DNA of 24,907 nt. It comes from Bacteriovoracaceae bacterium UBA6144. GTDB taxonomy: Bacteria > Bdellovibrionota > Bacteriovoracia > Bacteriovoracales > Bacteriovoracaceae. The stretch is from NCBI GenBank assembly GCA_002435705.1, contig DIVA01000065.1, positions 581-25,487 of the forward strand, given 5' to 3'. The position numbers were made by a program, and so were the translations under genes. This document shows, piece by piece, positions 15,514 to 22,418 of this stretch (within the stretch, counting starts at the first letter, position 1; every line of letters begins with the position of its first letter). Under the pieces are notes generated by a model that saw only the letters and a program-made list of their open reading frames with translations, made no database searches and was not told the DNA's origin.

Positions 15514-16740
15514 ATGCGCTTAGGAATGCTGATTATTGGCAGCGAACTACTCCAGGGCAAACAACTTGAAGCAAACCTGCATTTTCTGGGCGGATTTTTA
15601 AGAACTTACCACCAAGAAGTCACGGCAGCTCAGATTGTGTCTGATAAAAAACACCTGATTCATCATGCCCTAGAAACGCTTTATCAAAACGTAAACCTGG
15701 TGATTGTCTGCGGAGGTCTGGGTCCCACCCCCGATGACATCACCAAAGAAGAACTGGGCGCATTTTTTAATAAAAAAATGATTTACTCCACTGAGGCCCA
15801 GGCCGTGGCCCGAGAAAATTATCAACGCATGGGTAAAGTTTATCCAGATCAACACACCTACTCTCAGCTTCCTCAGGATTTTACTCCTCTGGCTAACCAA
15901 ACCGGCTTTGCACCAGGCCTCTGGTACCAAGACTCGACTCGCTCACTCATGGCGCTTCCGGGAGTACCTCGTGAGTTTAAGCAAATGCTGCAAGACCATC
16001 TTCCTCGCTTGGTAAAACTAGAGAATCCCCTCAAGATCAATCTTGTCACCGTTAGAACGAAAGGTATCCCTGAAGAAAAAATTTTTGGAGAACTCTGTCC
16101 CACACTTTGGAGTGATTTAGAGAAATTTGGCGAGGTCACATCGCTTCCTCAAATGATGGGTGTGGATGTGGGCGTAAAAACCACTGAGAATCCTGAAACA
16201 ATTTATAAGTTTATCTCTCAAACGGCCCTCGCTCCTTATGTCTGGAGTTATGGGATGAAAACACTTGAAGAAAAAATCATTGAGCTCGCACTTGCAAAAA
16301 AAATTACGTTTGGGTTTGCTGAATCCTGCACAGCAGGTCTGTGCGCTCATCGCATAACGAATGTGGCAGGAGCTTCACAAGTTTTTTGGGGCTCGATCGT
16401 GAGCTACGATAACTCCATTAAACAAAATCTTCTCAAGGTCAAAGAGAAGACTTTAAAAGACCATGGGGCAGTCAGTACCGAGTGCGCACTTGAGATGGCT
16501 GCGGGGGCAAGACAAGCCCTTGCTGTAGATATGGTCATAGCTCTGACTGGCATCGCTGGGCCCGGTGGAGGCTCGGAGAAAAAACCGGTAGGAACAGTTT
16601 GTATTTCTTTTAACAGCAGTCAAAAATCATATTCAAAGATTTTTAATTTTGTGGGTGATCGCGAGAACCTCAAACAGAGGTTCTCGCAAGCTGGTCTTTA
16701 TCTATTGTGGGATGAACTTAATCAGCTAGAGATTGATTAA
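15514..16740 (+). CDS. cinA: CinA: MoCF-type domain fused to NMN amidohydrolase
   Basis: A 408-residue two-domain protein. Residues 1 to about 170 form a MoaB/Mog-like domain with GSELLQGKQLEANLHFLG and CGGLGPTPDDITKEELG. The C-terminal 155 residues form the PncC-type nicotinamide-mononucleotide deamidase domain: AESCTAGLCAHRIT, VAGASQVFWGSIVSYDN, HGAVS and TGIAGPGGG. It recycles NAD by-products, and in some bacteria is linked to competence. Both active sites look complete. The start has GGGGA six bases upstream. The 3' end overlaps the convergent 104-residue gene by 4 bp and contains a strong hairpin at 16661-16687. Confidence 0.95.
   Translation: MRLGMLIIGSELLQGKQLEANLHFLGGFLRTYHQEVTAAQIVSDKKHLIHHALETLYQNVNLVIVCGGLGPTPDDITKEELGAFFNKKMIYSTEAQAVARENYQRMGKVYPDQHTYSQLPQDFTPLANQTGFAPGLWYQDSTRSLMALPGVPREFKQMLQDHLPRLVKLENPLKINLVTVRTKGIPEEKIFGELCPTLWSDLEKFGEVTSLPQMMGVDVGVKTTENPETIYKFISQTALAPYVWSYGMKTLEEKIIELALAKKITFGFAESCTAGLCAHRITNVAGASQVFWGSIVSYDNSIKQNLLKVKEKTLKDHGAVSTECALEMAAGARQALAVDMVIALTGIAGPGGGSEKKPVGTVCISFNSSQKSYSKIFNFVGDRENLKQRFSQAGLYLLWDELNQLEID
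16661..16687. repeat. 11-bp perfect hairpin within the 3' end of cinA
   Basis: gcgagaacctc and gaggttctcgc are exact complements around a 5-nt loop (aaaca). The DNA encodes DRENLKQRFSQ, a conserved CinA region, so some pairing may be coincidence of coding. The hairpin lies 50 bases beyond the stop of the convergent minus-strand gene and could terminate that message from inside cinA. Confidence 0.55.
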
Positions 16741-17051
16741 TCTACTTTATGAACCCTAGGATCAACGGCACCCGCGCAGTCATTGACTGAAAGAGCTGCC
16801 ACTCCACCCTGCTCAAACTTATCAGCCAGTGCTGGATTCCGTGCTAGGCAATCATGGGCCCGCTTCTCTACGTCAGCCCATTGCTGAGCCTTCATCTTAC
16901 TCATATATTTTCTGGTGAGCTCTGCTTGCTGAGCTGAAATTTTACCTGAGGCTTGCATCTGCTGCAGCATCGGTTCGACGTCCTGAGGACCAACCGACTG
17001 GGCAAACACAGACGATGTCATGGACAAAAGAAAAATGGCTACGTACTTCAT
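16737..17051 (-). CDS. small exported protein with two cysteines, unknown function (104 aa)
   Basis: A signal peptide (MKYVAIFLLSMTSSVFA, cleavage after residue 17) leads to an 87-residue mature protein that appears helical. It has Gln/Lys-rich helices (PMLQQMQASGKISAQQAELTRKYMSKMK) and two cysteines (68 and 92) that could pair in the periplasm. No family is recognised. ATG 17049-17051 has GAGGGGG at good spacing and a candidate promoter 20-45 bases upstream. The 3' end overlaps cinA. Confidence 0.75.
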   Translation of the reverse strand: MKYVAIFLLSMTSSVFAQSVGPQDVEPMLQQMQASGKISAQQAELTRKYMSKMKAQQWADVEKRAHDCLARNPALADKFEQGGVAALSVNDCAGAVDPRVHKVD

Positions 17052-17068
17052 AAGATCCCCCTCAAACT

Positions 17069-17097
17069 AGTATATGCTAAAACGCTGTACTGACCAA
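17069..17097 (-). promoter_or_regulatory. candidate promoter of the 104-aa gene
   Basis: TATACT (17069-17074, revcomp) is preceded by TTGGTC (17092-17097) with a 17-base spacer. The -10 matches five of six positions and the -35 three. It is correctly placed before the GAGGGGG site. Confidence 0.45.
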
Positions 17098-17241
17098 ATT
17101 TATCGGCTTTTCTCCCTAAAACTTGAGCTCGTGTGTCTTTTTTGTGGCTAAAGATCCAATATGATTTTTTGCCCTTTTACTCTTTTCAGTAACTTACCCC
17201 TGTGGCCATTCAATGATTTATAACGCAGAGGAAAATCTTTC

Positions 17242-17247
17242 TATACT
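17242..17247 (+). promoter_or_regulatory. candidate -10 of the giant lipoprotein gene
   Basis: TATACT lies 48 bases upstream of the GTG start. A TTATAA 18 bases before it (17218-17223) is a poor -35. The 243-bp gap 17052-17294 shows no other structure apart from the opposite-strand promoter. Confidence 0.35.
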
Positions 17248-17294
17248 AAGGTAACTGATCAAATTTTTTATGATTTTCAGCCGATATAACTAAG

Positions 17295-20200
17295 GTGAAG
17301 AAAGCAATGATCGCCTTTAAGCAGGCCGGACAATTTTCATTTCTCCTTACTCTCATGGGTCTACTGACCTTAGGCTCTGGCTGTTTACCAAGTTCTCCTA
17401 AAGCGCGCGTAGGATTAAACGCCGGTGCTCAAGCTCCTACGAGCCCCACAAATTCCACTCTGCGTGAAGAGCTTGTTGGCTTTAATGGTGAGACAAGAAA
17501 CTTCATCGACAAAGCAGGAGTAAGATCTTTTGCCACGACCGACATCTCTTCTGATGACCAAGCTCCCGTGATTATCTGGGGTCAGCAGGTTCAAACGAGA
17601 ATCCAATCAATGCAGTCCACCCAGCGAGTCTGTTTATTTTCAGAATTTCGAGACACCCCCACCCCAAGTATCCTCGTGCTCTCGGCTGTAAGAAGAAGAG
17701 TCATCATTAGCACCAGACAGACTCCGACGGGCCCAGTCTCCACCGTTAGCTACAGTTGGCTGATCTATCCGAATGACCAAATCCGAAATCAAGCCGACTG
17801 CCTTACAAGTGGTGTGATCAATGCGAACAATGTTTTGTACACGAGGATTATCAATGGCCAATCCGTTACGCCGCAAATGTTCTTTTCACTTAACTCCATT
17901 TGCGCCAACTGTACCAACTCTCCCATGTCAGAAGGCATGCGCGCCGTTTTTGACTCTGGTGCCCCGATCTCAGATGTGAACATCCTTGGACTTAAAATCC
18001 GCATTCTTCTTCAATCCGTCAGTGATCCTATTGGCGCTCAATGTACTTCAAACTCAGTCTGTGCTCAAATCGGATTTAGCTGCTGCCTAGAAGGTCAGTG
18101 TGTTCGTGATGGAGCGGTAAAAAATAATGTGGACACAACAGGTGCAGATTATTTAGCGGCCATCCAAGACGTAACAAACAATCCTACTCGCTTTAAAATC
18201 TATCCTCAATTCTTCTACGTATGCCCGACGGAAATCCCGACAGTTCCAGGAGATACAGACGCAACTGATCCAGCTTTCGAGGCGCTTAAACGCATCAATG
18301 AAATGCGCGATCTCTTTGAATGCCTGAACCCTCAGGGCAATGATGACATTAGTTATTGCTCAATTAAATTTGAAAAGGCTTCCGTAAGAATCAACTCTCA
18401 AAATCCAGCAGACAGAGTGTTTCAAGTAAGAAATGACGACAATAACTTCCAGTGGGCAAACCCATCCATGCCCGCCAACACAATTCACGAAATTCGTTAC
18501 GGCGAACAAATTCTTTTCAAAGAAAATGTAGCTGGCCTGAATCAAACAGAACTCGCGGGAAGTCATGACATCAACGAAGTCTTTGGCGACATCCTGAATA
18601 ACGCAGAAAGCGTTGTCATGACTAAGCAACTCCCATCGAATGCCAAAGATGATACGCTCATCTTGAAGTTCAAAGTGGATGGAACGTGTGAGAAATTAAG
18701 CTCCACACTGGCACGCTGTAAAAAAACCTACATCCAAAATCAAACCTCGACCCCAAGAAGGTCGACTGATCACTCAGGGAATCGTTTTTCTGTACCACCT
18801 TATGCTGCAGACTTCCCGTTTCCACCAATCGTAAAGCTAGGAGACAGTATCATCCCCGAAGGGACAAGCTGGACAATTGTAAATGGAGATATCGTCTTTA
18901 GCCCAACTCCAACGACTAATCAGAAAGTAGAAATTACTTATTATGTGGGATCGAGCAGTACACTTATTAATCTCCTCACAGAATCGCGCTCAATATCTCA
19001 GCAGCGAGTAAATCAATTATGTGGTTGCGGTGTGATTGGTGTCACGAACTGCAACCTTAATCCAGTCATTACCAATGGTGCCGTCAGCGACTTTAGTTGC
19101 GTCTACCCTGCTCCACCAACTCCGGAGCCCCCACTGCAACAGGTGGTATTTGTCTCAGGAAAAAATATTCCTCACCGCTATTTTGACATCAATGGAACAG
19201 TTTGGGATGGAGACACCTTTACGACCGCTCCTGCTCAAGAGGGTCGCCCATTCCTTTATACGAATAATGATGTGAACAGACCTAATAACACCGCCGCCTA
19301 CGTGGGTTTTAATGAAATCTATGGCTCCTTCGCCAAGCAGTCTACCTCTGCTAGACCCCCGAGGATGGTCAATGTAAAAAGAGATCGCACCTACGACATC
19401 TTTGTCGATAGCGGTGGTTTTTCAAGTTGTGATAACTGTGGGACAGACCCTTACACACCACTCCAAAGACTCTTCCCTCAAAGTTTTTCTACTCGCGGCG
19501 GAGGCTATGTTCCGGATAGGAATGCATCCAATCGCATGAATGCCACAGGTCTTTATCGCGCCGATGATTTGATCTTTGGACGTGCCTGCTTCGTCCCAGC
19601 GTCGATGATCCCTTGGACGCACGCAGAGGATCCCTCTGGTAACGTCACAACTCAAAGAAGACGACGTTTAGCGGCTCAGCACTTTATGTTTGCGAATGGA
19701 TATCAGCGAGATTGGTATGGCTTTGACTATGGTTCGGTGATTGGTTCTTTTGATGGAATCAGATGGTTCTCTATCGGGAATCAGCGCCGGATCAAGTCTT
19801 CGAGCTCTAAACTTTTCATTGCCGTGAATGCTTACTTCGGTGATCGTACCGTCGATAATACTTTTAAAATTGTGGTGACAGAGGCAGCTGCTTCTGCCAA
19901 CTCAGGCTCTTTTGTAGAACATGACACTAACAGTGATGGAGCTGAATGCCAGCGCAGCCACTACTGTAGTAATGATGATGATTGTATCGCTCAACTAGGC
20001 TATGATTACACCTGCCAAAATGTGACGAACATTACCACTAAGTGGCCTCTCTTTGATGGCAGTGGCAACGAGGTGGTTGGCAGTGAAACACGCAGTCTAG
20101 TTTCGCTCCTTAATGGTACCAACGGGCAACCAAGGCGATGTGTCTATCGTGGCAAAGGTGCAACTTGTTCACCTAACCTACTGGCTCCCCTAAGTGCGTT

Positions 20201-22415
20201 GAATGGAACGTCTGATGTCGGATTTCATGCTTGCTCTCCCAATCAGTACTGCCAGGCCCTCAATGGTGCTGATCGTTTTAATTCAGGCATTGCTCGCTTT
20301 GCTAGCTCCCCTCTGTCACAGAATCTCTTAATCACTCCTTCTGTCACCAGAGACACTGTGGGATTGGGCGCGCGCCTCATTGGAAGACCTCTTAATTTTT
20401 ATGGGACTGATCCGATTTCTAATATTCTTGCTTCTGAATGGGCCCTTACCACAGATATCGCTTTCAGGGATCACATGATCAACCGTGTGGGCTCCCAGGC
20501 CATCTGCGTTCCAGGACGAGATATTGCCCTCTCAAATACTTTTGCTGATGCACAAACTCGTACTCCACCCCTCTCGGATAAAGAAGCCGCAGATCGAGTT
20601 TTCGGAGTGGGACCAACCGCTAAAATGACAAACCTCGCTACGACTAACCCCAAATTAGTTTCTATGTGTCCGGCGACATTAGGTGGCTCTTACATTCACC
20701 ATAATCCGGCTGCCTCCATAAGTAGTGCGAGTTCACTCACTGATGCAGCTATTAGAGAAAATTTATCCTCAACCATGCTTAACATGACTGAGTATGCTAC
20801 TTTAAATCTCTTTTCAACCAGAGGTCTTTCCACCAGTGTGACAGGATCTTCAGCTATCACCAACATCGGCATTCAGCACAATGCGTGTCTTCGCACACCG
20901 GGCTCACCCTGCTTGAGTGATATGGAGTGTGCTCCTAGTCAGTGGGTTGCAACCAAGATGAAATCCCTTCCTAACTGGGGTGGCTTTACGAACAATCCTG
21001 CTGAGCGCGCTTATTGGACAGAAGAGTTGACCTGCGGAAACCCAGAGCCAAAAGAGTTATTTAATAATTTCACGAATACAGACTTTGATGTAAAGGCCAA
21101 TCGTTGCTGTCGAGAAACTGGCAAAAGCATGAAGATCGTCAGTCAGCCAGATCTTAGCTCGAACTTTTTAAACTGCGTCGGCACGAATCCTGAGCTTGCG
21201 ATCGCGGGACTTAACCTTCCTCTTAACTCAGCTCAAAGAAACCCACGCAACAACGTCATCTTTGATATTGCGAGCTGTGAAGAGACTCCTTCTGCTGGAA
21301 AACTTCCGGCCCTCATGTCGCCCACAAATAGGGCGGCTGCTCCTTTTATGAGTCTTAATCGCATCTCGCGACAGTATGAAACTCTGGATCAGATGAATAG
21401 CCGCATGTGCTGTACTCAAAACTGGGTCAGAAGCTTTCACCCTACAAATGGTGGTGGCCACAAGTGGGGCTCAGGGAGAGCTCAAAATATCAAAAAGACC
21501 GTCCTTGGTGGATGGAACTGGTATGCGGACAAAAAATTCACAGGTGCCACACTCGTTGAGCTTCAAAACTCTGAAGATCAAGAAAAGTTAGCCTGCTCGG
21601 CTTTGAACTGGGGCACACTCGCTTGTGAGATCCGTGACCTGAGCGATGAGCAAGGTCAAAATTATTTGCGCTGGATTGCAAATTTTGAATTGATTGGAAT
21701 TCCACAGGTCATGATCCCTCTACCTAATTCGAACACGAGAAAACTCACCAACGAAACGGGTGCACCTTTTGTTCGCCAGTTGGATGACTTGGAAGTTGGT
21801 GCACCAGTTCCTCTGACGGACACACTCACCTCTAGCGTTCCAGATGTGACTGGTGACTTTATCTCAGCCAATAATGGATCAAAAATTGCGATCGAACCGG
21901 GTAAGCTCAAAAGAGTTTTCTCTGAAGATGAATTCAACTGCTGTGTGCCTGCAGGCAGTAAGGTTCCCAAAGGGGCCAATCAGAATTCATGTTGTACCGG
22001 AACGCTAACAGACGTAAGTGGCGAGCCACGCTGCTGCCTAGGAGACTTTGCCGACGTCACAGTCTACCTCAATCGTTATGTCTCCTCAGAGGGACGTGGT
22101 TTACCTGCCTCGGCCTACGACCCCACCACTGGCTATATTAGAGACCCAGGACAGGTTTTTGCCATTGCGAACGCAAAACAACTCTGCTGTTCAGGAAACA
22201 TCGTTCCGGGTAGTGCGCTTTCGAGACTTCACATCCCAATGCAAGGAGGGGATATCCTTCCTGAAGCAATGACTCGTCGTTTTGTTTATCGTGAAGATGG
22301 AGTTGATAATAATGACCAAACCCAATCCATCGGAGCAAGATATGATTTGGGTTTCAGATGGAACAACCACTTCTACTGTGCTCCCGCAGACTACACCGCT
22401 CCCGTTGGTAACTAA
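17295..22415 (+). CDS. giant Cys-rich lipoprotein with LecA-like module, unknown function (1706 aa)
   Basis: No family name can be given for the whole protein. An N-terminal signal with a Gly-Ser-Gly-Cys30 lipobox variant points to lipid anchoring. Domains in order: a Ser/Thr/Pro-rich linker, then a Cys-rich block (about 255-270, CTSNS...SCCLEGQCV). Beta-sandwich-like repeats follow (about 370-560, including GTSWTIVNGDIVFSP). A module at about 617-870 shows IFVDSGGF, YGSVIGSFDGIRWFSIG and KLFIAVNAYFGD, closely resembling LecA/PA-IL-type galactose-binding domains. A second Cys block (about 879-900, ECQRSHYCSNDDDC) comes next. The C-terminal 160 residues hold four of the seven Cys-Cys doublets (263, 1271, 1372, 1549, 1566, 1580, 1631). 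GTG 17295 or ATG 17307 (AAGG upstream) could start it. Its stop is 3 bp from the convergent FHA gene. Confidence 0.9.
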   Translation: MKKAMIAFKQAGQFSFLLTLMGLLTLGSGCLPSSPKARVGLNAGAQAPTSPTNSTLREELVGFNGETRNFIDKAGVRSFATTDISSDDQAPVIIWGQQVQTRIQSMQSTQRVCLFSEFRDTPTPSILVLSAVRRRVIISTRQTPTGPVSTVSYSWLIYPNDQIRNQADCLTSGVINANNVLYTRIINGQSVTPQMFFSLNSICANCTNSPMSEGMRAVFDSGAPISDVNILGLKIRILLQSVSDPIGAQCTSNSVCAQIGFSCCLEGQCVRDGAVKNNVDTTGADYLAAIQDVTNNPTRFKIYPQFFYVCPTEIPTVPGDTDATDPAFEALKRINEMRDLFECLNPQGNDDISYCSIKFEKASVRINSQNPADRVFQVRNDDNNFQWANPSMPANTIHEIRYGEQILFKENVAGLNQTELAGSHDINEVFGDILNNAESVVMTKQLPSNAKDDTLILKFKVDGTCEKLSSTLARCKKTYIQNQTSTPRRSTDHSGNRFSVPPYAADFPFPPIVKLGDSIIPEGTSWTIVNGDIVFSPTPTTNQKVEITYYVGSSSTLINLLTESRSISQQRVNQLCGCGVIGVTNCNLNPVITNGAVSDFSCVYPAPPTPEPPLQQVVFVSGKNIPHRYFDINGTVWDGDTFTTAPAQEGRPFLYTNNDVNRPNNTAAYVGFNEIYGSFAKQSTSARPPRMVNVKRDRTYDIFVDSGGFSSCDNCGTDPYTPLQRLFPQSFSTRGGGYVPDRNASNRMNATGLYRADDLIFGRACFVPASMIPWTHAEDPSGNVTTQRRRRLAAQHFMFANGYQRDWYGFDYGSVIGSFDGIRWFSIGNQRRIKSSSSKLFIAVNAYFGDRTVDNTFKIVVTEAAASANSGSFVEHDTNSDGAECQRSHYCSNDDDCIAQLGYDYTCQNVTNITTKWPLFDGSGNEVVGSETRSLVSLLNGTNGQPRRCVYRGKGATCSPNLLAPLSALNGTSDVGFHACSPNQYCQALNGADRFNSGIARFASSPLSQNLLITPSVTRDTVGLGARLIGRPLNFYGTDPISNILASEWALTTDIAFRDHMINRVGSQAICVPGRDIALSNTFADAQTRTPPLSDKEAADRVFGVGPTAKMTNLATTNPKLVSMCPATLGGSYIHHNPAASISSASSLTDAAIRENLSSTMLNMTEYATLNLFSTRGLSTSVTGSSAITNIGIQHNACLRTPGSPCLSDMECAPSQWVATKMKSLPNWGGFTNNPAERAYWTEELTCGNPEPKELFNNFTNTDFDVKANRCCRETGKSMKIVSQPDLSSNFLNCVGTNPELAIAGLNLPLNSAQRNPRNNVIFDIASCEETPSAGKLPALMSPTNRAAAPFMSLNRISRQYETLDQMNSRMCCTQNWVRSFHPTNGGGHKWGSGRAQNIKKTVLGGWNWYADKKFTGATLVELQNSEDQEKLACSALNWGTLACEIRDLSDEQGQNYLRWIANFELIGIPQVMIPLPNSNTRKLTNETGAPFVRQLDDLEVGAPVPLTDTLTSSVPDVTGDFISANNGSKIAIEPGKLKRVFSEDEFNCCVPAGSKVPKGANQNSCCTGTLTDVSGEPRCCLGDFADVTVYLNRYVSSEGRGLPASAYDPTTGYIRDPGQVFAIANAKQLCCSGNIVPGSALSRLHIPMQGGDILPEAMTRRFVYREDGVDNNDQTQSIGARYDLGFRWNNHFYCAPADYTAPVGN

Positions 22416-22418
22416 TTC

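Noticed and set aside
17088..17280. Two similar stretches (GTACTGACCAAATTTATCGG... and GTAACTGATCAAATTTTTTATG...)
   Set aside because: The similarity is only about 12 of 14 bases in AT-rich DNA and does not extend, so it is probably chance.
22318..22354. aaacccaa/ttgggttt inverted repeat in the 3' end of the giant gene
   Set aside because: The arms are only 8 bp and the loop is 21 bases, so it is likely coding coincidence.
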